This document shows positions 1 through 9,308 of a DNA stretch of 64,000 nucleotides, one piece after another. The position numbers and the translations under genes were made by a program. The stretch spans positions 81,942 through 145,941 of the forward strand of contig NZ_SCSK01000003.1 in NCBI RefSeq assembly GCF_004297875.1, read 5' to 3'. The stretch is from Pandoraea sp. Its GTDB lineage: Bacteria; Pseudomonadota; Gammaproteobacteria; Burkholderiales; Burkholderiaceae. How positions within the stretch are numbered: position 1 is the stretch's first letter; every line of letters begins with the position of its first letter. The notes beneath the pieces are model-generated. The model was not told the origin of the DNA and made no database searches. It was given only the letters and a program-made list of their open reading frames with translations.

Positions 1-165
1 CCGGTGGGGGTCACCAAGGACATGCTGCTGGGCGAGAAGCCGGTACCGGCTGCGGCACCGGCCGACAAGAAGGCGCCGAGGGTCGCGCTCAGACGTGTCG
101 CCGCGCAGCGCGGCGACTGTGTGGGCGTGATCGACGGCGTCAATAGCAGCAAAGAGTGCTTCTGA
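1..165 (+). CDS. cpaB: C-terminal end of a probable Flp pilus assembly protein CpaB/RcpC (partial)
   Basis: The window opens inside an open frame that ends with TGA at 163-165, leaving 54 residues. The tail ends in GVIDGVNSSKECF, which resembles the 'V-x-V-I-x-G' closing strand common in CpaB/RcpC proteins, preceded by a Lys/Pro/Ala-rich linker. CpaB is the periplasmic partner of the secretin in tad pilus systems and is normally encoded just before cpaC, which is what follows here after 47 bases. The call rests mainly on position and this short tail; the diagnostic SAF and beta-clip domains lie outside the window. Confidence 0.6.
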   Translation, partial: PVGVTKDMLLGEKPVPAAAPADKKAPRVALRRVAAQRGDCVGVIDGVNSSKECF

Positions 166-212
166 GCGCGTCGCCGCGATGCCGGACGGCAGCAATTTAC
201 CGGGGGAACAAA

Positions 213-2087
213 ATGGACCGCATTGATCATCTTCGTTGGAGCAGCCACGCCAACGGTCGGCACGGCGAGCGGCGCTTCGGCTGGCGGGCGGCGGCATGCA
301 TGGCGCTGTGCGCCGGGCTCGCGGCGACGCAGGCTGCCGCGCAAACCCTGGCGATGGCCGCTGCCGAGCCGTCGCAACGCACGGAAGTCGTGCGCCCGGG
401 CCAAGTGCAGGTAACCGTGGGCTTGCCGCGCGCGCCGGAGCGCCCGGTAAGCCTGAAGGGCCCGAATTGCGTGGGCGACTTGCGCGAGCACACGCAGGTG
501 TCGGTGCCGGTCGGAAAATCGACCATCGTGACCCTGCCCGAGGCGGTGCGCAATCGCACGGTGGGCAATCCGAACATTCTTCAGGCCATGCTGGTGTCGC
601 CGCGCGAACTCTATTTGCTCGGCATGAGCCTCGGCTCGACCAATATGATCGTGCAGGGCCGCAGCGGCGCCTGTTCGGTGATCGATGTCGAAGTCGGCGC
701 TGATCCGGCGGGCGTGCAGGCGGCGCTGGCCAGGCTGATGCCGGAAGAAAAGGATATCCATGTGTCGGCCGCTGCCGACAGCCTGGTGCTGGCCGGCACC
801 GTGTCGGATGCGCTCGCTGCACAACGTGTCGTGGAAATTGCCAGCGCGTTTGTGCGACGCGAAACTGCAAAAGACGTACCGACGGCTAGCTGCAAACAAT
901 TGGGTAATTGCATGTCGACACCAGACGAAAAGGTGGCGGCAGCACCGTCACCCAACGGAGACAATGTCCGCATCGTCAACATGCTCAGCATCGGCGCGCC
1001 GCAGCAGGTGCTGCTGGAAGTCAAGGTGGCCGAGGTCTCCAAGACGTTGATCGACCAGCTGGGTGCATCGGCCAATATCAATGGGGCGATCGGCAGCTGG
1101 AATTTCGGCCTGCTGGCTGACTTCCTGAGCGGCGCGACCAGCCTGATTTCCGCCACCAAGAACAATCATTTGCCGTTGAACCTGAATCTCGATGCCGAGA
1201 AACGCGACGGTCTGGTCAAGATCCTGGCCGAGCCGAACCTGATGGCGATCAGCGGGCAAACCGCCAGTTTCCTGGCCGGCGGCAAGGTGTTCATTCCGGT
1301 GCCGCAAAGCAACGGCACCGGCGGCTCGACCATCACCTTGCAGGAAGAGCAATTCGGCGTCGCTCTTAAATTCACGCCGACCGTGCTCGCCGGCGGGCGC
1401 ATCAATCTGCAGGTCGCGCCCGAGGTCTCCGAGCTGTCGTCGACCGGCGTGACGCTCACCGCGCCCAATATCAACGGTAGCACGATCCTGCCGCTGATCA
1501 CCACGCGCCGGGCGTCGACGACGGTGCAACTGCGCGATGGCCAGAGCTTCGCGATCGGCGGCCTGATCAAAAACAATGTGACGAGCAATGTCAACGGCTT
1601 GCCGGGGTTGGGCGAAGTGCCGGTATTGGGTGCGTTGTTTCGCAGCACGAACTTTCAGCAGGACAAGACCGAGCTGATGTTCGTGGTCACGCCGCATTTG
1701 GCCAAGCCGCTGGGCGCCAACTACCGGTTGCCGACGGATACCTTCGGTCAGACCAATACGCCGGGCGTGTTGTTGATGGGTGATATGGAGGGCAAGAAGG
1801 CGCCGGCTGTCGCGCCTGCGCCGGTCCCTGCCCAGGGGCCCGCACCGGGTACGCCGGCGACCCCGGCAACCGTCCCCGCGACGCCGGCAGCGGTGCCGCC
1901 CGAACCTCCGACGCAGATTGTGCCGCTACTGCCGGCGCCGGGCATGCCGCCGGCATCGACTCAGCAGGGATTGCCGCCCGGCACGGCCGCGACGACGATT
2001 TCGCGCACGGCCGCCAGGCAGGACATCGCCCAGGCGGGCCGACCGCCGGGCGCGGTGGGACCGAGCGATGCCCGGTCGCTGCCGTAG
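213..2087 (+). CDS. cpaC: Flp pilus outer-membrane secretin CpaC/RcpA
   Basis: This is the outer-membrane channel through which the Flp pilus leaves the cell. The ATG at 213 is chosen over an earlier in-frame codon because GGGGGAA lies just upstream and because a signal peptide then begins at once (hydrophobic stretch about residues 25-43, cleavage likely near AAA-Q at 43/44). Residues about 95-165 form the pilus/secretin N-domain, 166-215 resemble a BON-like domain, and 255-497 form the secretin domain ending in the typical VVTPHLAKPL. The 624-residue protein is long for the family because of a Pro/Ala-rich tail at about 528-624. It sits between cpaB and tad pilus genes in one apparent operon. 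Confidence 0.93.
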   Translation: MDRIDHLRWSSHANGRHGERRFGWRAAACMALCAGLAATQAAAQTLAMAAAEPSQRTEVVRPGQVQVTVGLPRAPERPVSLKGPNCVGDLREHTQVSVPVGKSTIVTLPEAVRNRTVGNPNILQAMLVSPRELYLLGMSLGSTNMIVQGRSGACSVIDVEVGADPAGVQAALARLMPEEKDIHVSAAADSLVLAGTVSDALAAQRVVEIASAFVRRETAKDVPTASCKQLGNCMSTPDEKVAAAPSPNGDNVRIVNMLSIGAPQQVLLEVKVAEVSKTLIDQLGASANINGAIGSWNFGLLADFLSGATSLISATKNNHLPLNLNLDAEKRDGLVKILAEPNLMAISGQTASFLAGGKVFIPVPQSNGTGGSTITLQEEQFGVALKFTPTVLAGGRINLQVAPEVSELSSTGVTLTAPNINGSTILPLITTRRASTTVQLRDGQSFAIGGLIKNNVTSNVNGLPGLGEVPVLGALFRSTNFQQDKTELMFVVTPHLAKPLGANYRLPTDTFGQTNTPGVLLMGDMEGKKAPAVAPAPVPAQGPAPGTPATPATVPATPAAVPPEPPTQIVPLLPAPGMPPASTQQGLPPGTAATTISRTAARQDIAQAGRPPGAVGPSDARSLP

Positions 2088-2166
2088 GCGGGATGCCGGA
2101 ATGCGAGCGCCGCGGGCGCGCGCGAACAAACGATTGATTTCACATCGATGAGTTGCGGGGGATCCA

Positions 2167-2466
2167 ATGAAAATTCTGTCGATATTGATACGCGCTGGCA
2201 CCTGCGCGTGCCTCGGCGGCGCCCTGGCCGGGTGCTATACCTCCACGCCGCAATGGGACCGGCAGTTCGGCCATGCGGTGACCGAAGCCACGGCGCGCCA
2301 GACCCTTAACCCCGGGGCGTGGCAGGATCAGGCGCCGGTCGTGGGCATCGATGGCGTATCGGCCAAGCACGCGATCGACGAGTACCAGAAATCGTTCGTG
2401 CACCCGCGACAAGACGCCAACGCTTTCACGATCGGCGTGGGCGGGGCAAGCACGGGCTCGCGTTAG
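2167..2466 (+). CDS. Small lipoprotein of the tad locus, function unknown
   Basis: This 99-residue protein starts with a lipoprotein signal: hydrophobic residues 4-21 and a lipobox LAGC near residue 23, so it is probably lipid-anchored after export. The mature part has a Trp-Gln-Asp-Gln-Ala-Pro-Val-Val-Gly segment followed by GVSAKHAIDEYQKSF. No catalytic motif is visible. It lies between the secretin gene and tadG in the same orientation, only 10 bases before the tadG start, so it is probably made with the pilus apparatus. A role in secretin targeting or assembly (pilotin-like) is a guess from position only. GGGGGATCC upstream may provide the ribosome site. Confidence 0.75.
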   Translation: MKILSILIRAGTCACLGGALAGCYTSTPQWDRQFGHAVTEATARQTLNPGAWQDQAPVVGIDGVSAKHAIDEYQKSFVHPRQDANAFTIGVGGASTGSR

Positions 2467-2476
2467 GAGAAGCATC

Positions 2477-3733
2477 ATGCGCGCACCGATGCCACGCTAT
2501 TCTGCCCGTCGCCTCGCGCGCCGCCGCAGGCAGGGCGGTGCGGTCGCAATTGTGGTCGGGCTCACGCTGGCGGTGTTGATCGGCTTTGCCGGGCTGTCGC
2601 TGGATCTGGGCAAGCTGTACATTGCCAAAACCGAACTGGCCAATGCGGCCGACGCGTGCGCGCTGGCCGCCGCGCGAGACCTCACCACCGCTCAGCCGCT
2701 GGCCACCGCGGAGGCGGCCGGCATTACCACCGGCACGAGCAATCGGGTGCTGTTCCAGAGCGAGGCAGTGTCGCTGTTGCCGGACGATAACGTCACCTTC
2801 AGCGAATCGTTTACCGGACCCTATCTGACCAAGGGCAATTTCACCACCGCCGATTTGCCCAAGGTCAAATACGTCAGATGTTCGGCCAGTCGCACCGGCA
2901 TCACGAACTGGTTCATCCAGGTGCTCGATGCCGCCCTCGGAGCCTCGAGCGTATCGTCCACGGCGGTTGCCTCGACTACGCAATCGCAAACCACCTGCGC
3001 GTTGCCGGTGGGGATCTGCCAGGCGCCCAGCTCGACCCCCTATACGGTCGGCCAGTGGGTGGCCAGCAAGGTAGGCTCGAACAATCAGCTTACCGGCAAC
3101 TTCATGTGGGTCGCCTATCCGGACAACCCGACCGTGCCGGACATGCGAGCGCTCCTGACCGGCGCGGGCGAGTGCAATCTGCCGACCCTGGGCACGGAGG
3201 TGGGCAAGACCGGCAACATCCAGAGCCTGGCGGCGGCCTGGAATACGCGCTTCGGCGTTTATCAGAACCCATATAATCCGCCGCCTGACCCGACCGGCGT
3301 GCCGGATTCCACGGGTTACGCCTACTCGCCGGTGACGCCCGGGCCGCAGTCGAACGCTTACAGCGATTTCGTCACGAGGCGGCTGCAACACGCACCCTAT
3401 CAAGGCAACTCGGTGACGGGTCTCAATGTGCAAGGCGGCGCCAACGCCCCGCCGGCCAGCTATTACAGCAGCGGCACCGATCGCCGCCTGGCGCTGGTGC
3501 CGGTGATCAGTTGCCCGAGTTTGCTGAACAACCAAAAGGCACCGGTGCAATCGTGGGCCTGCGTGCTGATGCTGCATCCGATGGAGAAGAACATCAACGG
3601 CGCGCTCAATGGCAACGTCTATCTCGAGTACCGGGGCGACGCGTCCGATCCGAGTTCGCCTTGCGCGACCCAGGGCATTCCCGGCAGCAATACCGCCGGC
3701 ATCGGGCCGCTGGTGCCCGTGCTGGTGCAATAG
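2477..3733 (+). CDS. tadG: TadG-like Flp pilus assembly protein
   Basis: The 418-residue product has an Arg-rich cytoplasmic start, then one membrane segment (about residues 22-44) followed by DLGKLYIAKTELANAADACALAAA, which is the hallmark of the TadG/Flp N-terminal domain. The remaining 350 residues are predicted periplasmic and contain several cysteines. TadG is a pseudopilin-like or minor component of the tad secretion machine. The ATG at 2477 has TAGGAGAAG seven bases upstream; an earlier in-frame codon lies inside the preceding gene and is rejected. The gene is followed after 10 bases by a TadE gene, consistent with one transcript. Confidence 0.88.
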   Translation: MRAPMPRYSARRLARRRRQGGAVAIVVGLTLAVLIGFAGLSLDLGKLYIAKTELANAADACALAAARDLTTAQPLATAEAAGITTGTSNRVLFQSEAVSLLPDDNVTFSESFTGPYLTKGNFTTADLPKVKYVRCSASRTGITNWFIQVLDAALGASSVSSTAVASTTQSQTTCALPVGICQAPSSTPYTVGQWVASKVGSNNQLTGNFMWVAYPDNPTVPDMRALLTGAGECNLPTLGTEVGKTGNIQSLAAAWNTRFGVYQNPYNPPPDPTGVPDSTGYAYSPVTPGPQSNAYSDFVTRRLQHAPYQGNSVTGLNVQGGANAPPASYYSSGTDRRLALVPVISCPSLLNNQKAPVQSWACVLMLHPMEKNINGALNGNVYLEYRGDASDPSSPCATQGIPGSNTAGIGPLVPVLVQ

Positions 3734-3743
3734 GAGACCCATC

Positions 3744-4229
3744 ATGCGCAATCGGCTCGCACGAATTCGGCGCATGCGCGGCGTGGCCGCCGTCGAGTTC
3801 GCCCTGGTCGCGATTCCCATGGCACTGTTGCTCAGCGGGATCGTCGACTTCGGTTATGCCTTCTTTCAGTACAACACGCTGGCCAAATCGACCCGCGACG
3901 CGGTCCGCCTGTTGTCGACCTACAGTCCGACTTCCAGCGATTATCCGCTGGCCGCCGCCAAATGCTATGCGGTCTACGGCAACGGCAGCTGCACCGGTTC
4001 GCCGCTCGCCCCGGGCCTGACGACGGCCATGGTGGTCGTGTGCGACCCGGTCAACACCAGCGGTTGCGCCGGGACTTACCAGAACGTTCAAACCGACCCC
4101 AGTGGCGACACCATCAATCTGGTGCAGGTGAAGATCACCGGATTTGCCTTTACGCAACTGGTCGGTTTCTTCCAGATCAGCAATCTGGTCTTTGGCGACA
4201 TCAGTTGCGTCATGAGGCAAGTGTCATGA
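3744..4229 (+). CDS. tadE: TadE-family minor pseudopilin
   Basis: This 161-residue protein shows the TadE pattern: a basic leader ending in Gly13, then VAAVEFAL with Glu at position 5 of the predicted mature protein, and a hydrophobic helix to about residue 40. That Gly/Glu+5 arrangement is the site used by the TadV/CpaA prepilin peptidase. The C-terminal part is periplasmic and contains cysteines. The ATG at 3744 is preceded by TAGGAG. Its stop codon overlaps the start of the next pseudopilin gene (ATGA at 4226-4229), so the two are probably translated together. Confidence 0.9.
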   Translation: MRNRLARIRRMRGVAAVEFALVAIPMALLLSGIVDFGYAFFQYNTLAKSTRDAVRLLSTYSPTSSDYPLAAAKCYAVYGNGSCTGSPLAPGLTTAMVVVCDPVNTSGCAGTYQNVQTDPSGDTINLVQVKITGFAFTQLVGFFQISNLVFGDISCVMRQVS

Positions 4230-4681
4230 ATTCCCGGCTCCGTCACCGTCAAGGCATGGCCACTGCGGCGCGCCAGCGCGGCACGGCCGCGCTCGAGTTC
4301 GCGTTGATCTCGGTAGCTTTCTTTTCGCTGCTGATCGGCATCATGGAAATGGGGCGCGTGATGTTCTACTGGAACACGGCCGCCGAGGCCACGCGCCTGG
4401 GCGCACGCGTCGCGGTGGTGTGTGACATCGATTCCCCGGCGATCAAGACAAAGATGGAAACCATGCTGTCGATTCTGCAGGACGGCAACATCGACGTGAC
4501 GTATTCGCCGCCGGGGTGCGACGTGACGAGCTGCACCGATGTCACGGTGAGCATCGTCAACGTGACGGTCGACACGCTGATCCCGTTCGTGCCGATCGAC
4601 ATTGCCATGCCCCCTTTTTCGACCACGCTGCCCCGCGAGAGCCTGGATAGCGTCAACGGGACCAACCCGACCTGCAGCTAG
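4226..4681 (+). CDS. tadF: Second TadE/TadF-type minor pseudopilin
   Basis: The 151-residue product again has a basic leader ending in Gly (residue 19), followed by TAALEFAL with Glu at mature position 5 and a hydrophobic helix through about residue 45. This marks it as a TadE/TadF pseudopilin processed by the same prepilin peptidase. The start overlaps the previous stop by four bases. I use the symbol tadF from its place as the second pseudopilin after tadG-tadE; by sequence alone TadE and TadF are hard to separate. Several cysteines in the C-terminal half may form disulfides in the periplasm. Confidence 0.82.
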   Translation: MNSRLRHRQGMATAARQRGTAALEFALISVAFFSLLIGIMEMGRVMFYWNTAAEATRLGARVAVVCDIDSPAIKTKMETMLSILQDGNIDVTYSPPGCDVTSCTDVTVSIVNVTVDTLIPFVPIDIAMPPFSTTLPRESLDSVNGTNPTCS

Positions 4682-4711
4682 GTCTGAAGCCATTTGAGCG
4701 AGCAGAAAGAC

Positions 4712-5887
4712 ATGATCGACATTCTCGTGATTTCGTCCGATCCGGAGCACGTCACGGAGATCGAGAAAATCGTCGCGGCCGACGATGCGCACCATCGCCT
4801 GAGAACCGCATCCACCGGTCTGGCCGCCGTATTGAATCATCCGCAGAGCCTGGCGCAGACGGATTTGCTGATTTTCGACGGTACCCGCATGACGCCGGAA
4901 GATCTTGATTCGCTGGGCGCGATTGCCGCGCTGCGCTCCGATATGGCGTGCATGCTGATCGCGCTCGCGCCGTCGGCCGACCTGCTGATGCGCGCGATGC
5001 GCGCCGGCGTGCGCGACGTGCAGCCCTGGCCGATCGAGTCCGACGGCATGCGCCAGGCGATCCGGCGCGTCGCGCAAAAAGTCGCCGGCAACCGGCGCGA
5101 GGGGCAGGTGGTGTCGTTCGTGTCGTGCAAGGGCGGCAGCGGCACCTCGTTCCTTGCCGCCAACGTCGCGTTCGATGCGTCCATGGCGGGCCGGCGCACC
5201 CTCCTGTTCGATTTGAATCAGCAGTTCGGCGAGGCCGCGTTTTTGGTCTCGGAGCAGACCCCGCCGGCCACGCTGGCCGACATATGCGCCCAGATCGAGC
5301 GGCTCGACGCGGCGTTCTTCGACGCCTGCGTGCTGCGCGTGAGCAAGGACTTCGATGTGCTGGCGGGCGCGTCAGATCCGGCCAAGGCCAAGGAGATCAA
5401 GCCGGAGCATGTGCAGCGCATCCTGAACCTGGTGCGCCATCAGTACGACCTCATCGTGTTCGATGTCGGACAGAGCATCGGCAGCGTATCGATCGCCGCG
5501 CTGGATCAGAGCAGCACGATCTTCGCGGTGCTGCAACTGACGCTGCCGTATTTGCGAAACGGCCGCCGCATGCTGGAAATCTTCCGCTCGCTGGGCTACC
5601 GCAACGACAAGATCCGCGTGCTGGTCAATCGCTACGACAAGAAAGGGCCGATCGGGTTGACCGCCTGGCAGGAGGCGCTGGGGGTTCCGGTGGCCAGCCT
5701 GATCCCGGAGGACGCCGCGACGGTGGCCGACTCGATCAATCAGGGCGTACCGGTGCAGCGCCTGGCCAAGACCAGCGCGGTGGCGCGCAGCATCGACCAG
5801 ATCCTCGGCGGGTTGTCGCCGCAGGCCACGCCGCGCAGCGGCATTTTTGGAAAATTATTCGCCAAGCCGGTGTTGAGCAAGGCTTGA
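4712..5887 (+). CDS. cpaE: Flp pilus localisation ATPase CpaE/TadZ
   Basis: The 391-residue protein has an N-terminal atypical receiver-like domain (about 1-120) and a MinD/ParA-type ATPase domain. Its P loop reads KGGSGTS (140-146): it lacks the second lysine of the usual KGGxGKT, a known feature of CpaE/TadZ proteins. TadZ-type proteins set the polar position of the tad machine. I chose the ATG at 4712; a TTG at 4694 in the same frame is an alternative that adds six residues. It sits between the pseudopilin genes and the secretion ATPase, as in other tad loci. Confidence 0.9.
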   Translation: MIDILVISSDPEHVTEIEKIVAADDAHHRLRTASTGLAAVLNHPQSLAQTDLLIFDGTRMTPEDLDSLGAIAALRSDMACMLIALAPSADLLMRAMRAGVRDVQPWPIESDGMRQAIRRVAQKVAGNRREGQVVSFVSCKGGSGTSFLAANVAFDASMAGRRTLLFDLNQQFGEAAFLVSEQTPPATLADICAQIERLDAAFFDACVLRVSKDFDVLAGASDPAKAKEIKPEHVQRILNLVRHQYDLIVFDVGQSIGSVSIAALDQSSTIFAVLQLTLPYLRNGRRMLEIFRSLGYRNDKIRVLVNRYDKKGPIGLTAWQEALGVPVASLIPEDAATVADSINQGVPVQRLAKTSAVARSIDQILGGLSPQATPRSGIFGKLFAKPVLSKA

Positions 5888-5900
5888 GTGAGCAGGAGCC

Positions 5901-7274
5901 ATGACCATGGAGAACGTGATGACGCTACGTGAGCAATTTCTCTTGCCGACGGATTCCCCCGAGTACGGACAGAGCCCGAGCAAACAGCGCATGGCGAGAA
6001 ACGCCTACCAGCAACTGAAAAAGGACGTTCATCAGGCAATTATCGATCGGGTCGAACTGGAAAAGCTGCAGCGCCTGTCGAACGACCAGATCCAGCAGGA
6101 ATTGGCCCGCCTGGTCGAGTTGATCATCGACGAGGAAGGCATCCCCATTAACGAGGTCGAGCGGCGCCACCTGGTGCGGGACGTCCGTGACGAAATGCTC
6201 GGCTTCGGCCCGCTCGAGCCGCTACTGGCCGACCCGACCATCTCCGACATTCTGGTCAACACGTCCAAGCATGTGTACGTGGAGCGGCGCGGCAAGCTCG
6301 AGCTCACCGATGTGACGTTTTACGACGACGCGCATTTGATGAAGGTGATCGAAAAGATCGTCTCGCGCGTCGGACGCCGTATCGACGAGTCCACGCCGAT
6401 GGTCGATGCGCGGTTGCCGGACGGCTCGCGCATGAATGCGATCATCCCGCCGTCGGCTATTGACGGACCGCTGCTGTCGATTCGCCGCTTCGCGGTCAAT
6501 CCACTGACGGTGCAGAATCTGGTCGATTACCAGAGCCTGACGCCGCCGATGGCTCAGGTGCTCGAGGCATTGTCGGCGGCCAAGGTCAACGTGTTGATTT
6601 CGGGCGGCACAGGCAGCGGCAAAACGACGCTGCTGAACATTCTCTCCGGCTTCATTCCAGCCGACGAGCGCATCGTCACCATCGAGGATGCGGCCGAACT
6701 GCAACTGCGCCAGGAGCACGTGCTGCGCCTGGAGACGCGCCCTCCCAATATCGAGGGCAAGGGCGAGATCACGCAGCGCTCGCTGGTGCGCAACGCGCTG
6801 CGCATGCGCCCGGATCGCATCATTCTTGGCGAGGTGCGCGGCGCCGAGGCGTTCGACATGCTGCAGGCAATGAATACCGGCCACGAGGGATCGCTGGCCA
6901 CGGTGCACGCCAATACGCCTCGCGATGCGCTGACACGGCTCGAGAACATGATCGGCATGGCCGGATTGAATCTGACCACCAAGGGAACGCGCCACCAGAT
7001 CAGTTCGGCCATCGGGGTGATCGTCCAGGTCGCGCGCCTGACCGATGGGCGTCGCAAGATCGTCAGCATCCAGGAGATCACCGGCATGGAGGGCGATGTG
7101 ATCAATCTGCAGGAGATCTTTACGTTCAAGCGCGTCGGGCTCGACCGCGACGGCAAGGTGACCGGCTATTTTTGTGCGACGGGTGTGCGGCCCAAATTTT
7201 CCGAGCGCCTGGCGGCTTTCGGCGTGGCAGTGCCAGACGCGCTGTATGACCCGACCAAACAATTTCCGGTTTAG
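5901..7274 (+). CDS. cpaF: Flp pilus secretion ATPase CpaF/TadA
   Basis: This is the hexameric type II/IV secretion ATPase that drives assembly of the Flp pilus at the inner membrane. The 457-residue protein carries Walker A GGTGSGKT (235-242), an Asp-box region around TIEDAAEL (260-267), the arginine-rich stretch and Walker B RIILGE (306-311), followed by a His box around [15 protein letters not shown]. The length is normal for CpaF. AGGAG stands just before the ATG at 5901; a further ATG three codons downstream is possible. It begins 13 bases after cpaE and precedes the two membrane platform genes tadB and tadC. Confidence 0.96.
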   Translation: MTMENVMTLREQFLLPTDSPEYGQSPSKQRMARNAYQQLKKDVHQAIIDRVELEKLQRLSNDQIQQELARLVELIIDEEGIPINEVERRHLVRDVRDEMLGFGPLEPLLADPTISDILVNTSKHVYVERRGKLELTDVTFYDDAHLMKVIEKIVSRVGRRIDESTPMVDARLPDGSRMNAIIPPSAIDGPLLSIRRFAVNPLTVQNLVDYQSLTPPMAQVLEALSAAKVNVLISGGTGSGKTTLLNILSGFIPADERIVTIEDAAELQLRQEHVLRLETRPPNIEGKGEITQRSLVRNALRMRPDRIILGEVRGAEAFDMLQAMNTGHEGSLATVHANTPRDALTRLENMIGMAGLNLTTKGTRHQISSAIGVIVQVARLTDGRRKIVSIQEITGMEGDVINLQEIFTFKRVGLDRDGKVTGYFCATGVRPKFSERLAAFGVAVPDALYDPTKQFPV

Positions 7275-7307
7275 CGTCGTGCGAAGCGGTCGGCAACTTG
7301 AAGGGGC

Positions 7308-8291
7308 ATGGCCATGAATCTTGCGTTCTATGGTTTTATCGTCTTGGTGTTCCTTGCCTGCATTCTGACGGCCGAGGCCGTCTATCTCTGGTGGCAAGGC
7401 CACCATAGCAGCGCCGTCAAGCGGGTCGAGAGCCGCATCCGCATGATGTCGGCCGGCGCGCACGGCAACGCCAAGACGCTATCGATTCTCAAGCAGCGGG
7501 AGTTGAGCCGCTCGCCGACACTCACCAAAATGCTGATGCAGATCCCGCGGATTCATGTGCTGGATCGGCAATTGGTGCAATCCGGCCTGAATCTGACGGT
7601 CGGCGGCTTGCTGTTTTATGTGGTGGTGCCGCCGCTTGGCATCTGGATGATCAGCTCGCTGGTACCGATACCCGGGCTGGCGGTGTTGAGTTTGATGGCG
7701 GTCGCCGCCCTGGTGATGCCGTTTCGCGTGATGCGCGCCAAGGCCAGGCGCCTGCGCCAGATCGAAGAGCAGTTGCCCGAGGCTGCCGACATGATCAGCC
7801 GCGCGTTGCGGGCGGGACATTCGTTCTCCACCGCGCTGAGTATCGTTGCCGACGAGATGCCCGCGCCGATCGGTAATGAGTTTCGCATCGCCTTCGATGA
7901 GATCAATTTCGGCGTGCCGCTCAACGATGCGCTGCTCGGACTGGCTACGCGCTCGCCGATCAGCGACCTGCGTTACTTCGTGATCGCGGTATTGATCCAG
8001 CGCGAGAGCGGCGGCAATCTGGCGGAGATTCTGGGCAATATCAGCCAGATCATTCGCAGCCGGCTTGCCCTGCTGGGCAAGGTCCGGGTGCTCTCGTCCG
8101 AGGGGCGCCTGTCGGCCTGGATTCTGGGGATCCTGCCGTTCGCCATGGCGCTGATCATTTCGATCGTCAATCCCAAGTTCTTGCGCATTCTGTGGACCGA
8201 TCCCCTGGGGATCAAGATGGTAGGCGCCGCGATGGTGATGATGTTGTTCGGGCTCCTATGGATGAGAAAAATCATTCGCATCCATGTGTGA
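7308..8291 (+). CDS. tadB: Flp pilus inner-membrane platform protein TadB
   Basis: This 327-residue integral membrane protein belongs to the type II secretion F (GspF) family. It has a hydrophobic N-terminal segment (about residues 5-25), a central pair of membrane segments (about 95-140), the cytoplasmic T2SSF helical domain starting with EEQLPEAADMISRALRAG, and two closing membrane segments. TadB pairs with TadC to form the platform on which the CpaF ATPase acts. AAGGGG precedes the ATG at 7308. The second in-frame ATG at 7314 is an equally plausible start. Confidence 0.92.
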   Translation: MAMNLAFYGFIVLVFLACILTAEAVYLWWQGHHSSAVKRVESRIRMMSAGAHGNAKTLSILKQRELSRSPTLTKMLMQIPRIHVLDRQLVQSGLNLTVGGLLFYVVVPPLGIWMISSLVPIPGLAVLSLMAVAALVMPFRVMRAKARRLRQIEEQLPEAADMISRALRAGHSFSTALSIVADEMPAPIGNEFRIAFDEINFGVPLNDALLGLATRSPISDLRYFVIAVLIQRESGGNLAEILGNISQIIRSRLALLGKVRVLSSEGRLSAWILGILPFAMALIISIVNPKFLRILWTDPLGIKMVGAAMVMMLFGLLWMRKIIRIHV

Positions 8292-8342
8292 TACGCGGCT
8301 TTAGCGCTCAATTTTCGCAGGAGGGGGATTCCCCACGTCGTC

Positions 8343-9308
8343 ATGAGAATCGATCAAATCCTATTGCTGGCCGCGATCTTCGGGATCGTTGCGGTGTCGG
8401 TGCTGGCCGTCATCAAATTGCTGACGCCCGACACCGTGCGGCGGCGCATGACCCAGGTGGTCGACGGCGGATCACCGGATGCCGGCCAAACCGAACGCGC
8501 GCCCTGGGTGGAGACGGTGGTGCAGATATCGAAGCCGTTTGGCAAGCTCTCGATTCCCAAGGAAGGATGGGAGAACTCGCCGCTGCGCACGAAATTCATC
8601 AATGCCGGCTGGCGCGAGGCATCGGCGCCGGCGATTTACTTCGCTGCCAAAACGATCCTCGCGATCGGCTTGCCGCTGGTGTGCCTGGCGGTGGCCGGGC
8701 CGTATCTGAGCAGCGGCAACGGACGGCGCTTCCTGCTCGTTTTGCTGGTGCTGGCCGCAGTGGGCTATTACCTGCCCAACGGCGTGCTGTCGCGGCAGGT
8801 GCGGAGGCGGCAGCAGACCATTTTCGAGGACTTTCCGGATGCGCTGGATTTGCTTACGGTCTGCGTCGAGGCGGGGCTTGGCATGGACGCGGCGCTCACG
8901 CGAGTGGCCGACGAAATGCATATCAAGAGCCAGGCACTGAGCGAGGAGCTGCAGCTGGTGTTGCTGGAAATGCGTGCCGGACTGAGCAAGGAAGTCGCGC
9001 TACGGAACCTGGCATTGCGCACCGGGGTGGAAGACATCGACGTGCTGGTTGCGATGCTGATCCAGGCCGAGCGCTTTGGCACCAGCGTCGGTGAATCATT
9101 GCGGGTTCACTCGGAGAACCTCAGGCTCAAGCGCCGCCTGCGGGCCGAGGAAACCGCCGGAAAGATCGGCGTCAAGTTGCTGTTTCCGCTGATATTCTGC
9201 ATTTTCCCGACACTGATGCTGGTCTTGCTCGGCCCCGCCGTGATCCAGGTGATGCGCGTGCTGGTGCCGACCCTGACCGCGCATGGCGCTGGCGTGGGGC
9301 CGTTATGA
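8343..9308 (+). CDS. tadC: Flp pilus inner-membrane platform protein TadC
   Basis: The 321-residue product is the second T2SSF-family protein of the locus. It has a membrane segment at the N terminus, a second hydrophobic region around residues 95-145, the cytoplasmic motif DFPDALDLLTVCVEAGLGMDAAL typical of TadC, and C-terminal membrane helices ending near VIQVMRVL. An AGGAGGGG Shine-Dalgarno lies about 15 bases before the ATG, a rather long spacing. Its stop codon overlaps the ATG of a MarR-type regulator by four bases. The TPR lipoprotein TadD that often follows tadC is not present here. Confidence 0.92.
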   Translation: MRIDQILLLAAIFGIVAVSVLAVIKLLTPDTVRRRMTQVVDGGSPDAGQTERAPWVETVVQISKPFGKLSIPKEGWENSPLRTKFINAGWREASAPAIYFAAKTILAIGLPLVCLAVAGPYLSSGNGRRFLLVLLVLAAVGYYLPNGVLSRQVRRRQQTIFEDFPDALDLLTVCVEAGLGMDAALTRVADEMHIKSQALSEELQLVLLEMRAGLSKEVALRNLALRTGVEDIDVLVAMLIQAERFGTSVGESLRVHSENLRLKRRLRAEETAGKIGVKLLFPLIFCIFPTLMLVLLGPAVIQVMRVLVPTLTAHGAGVGPL

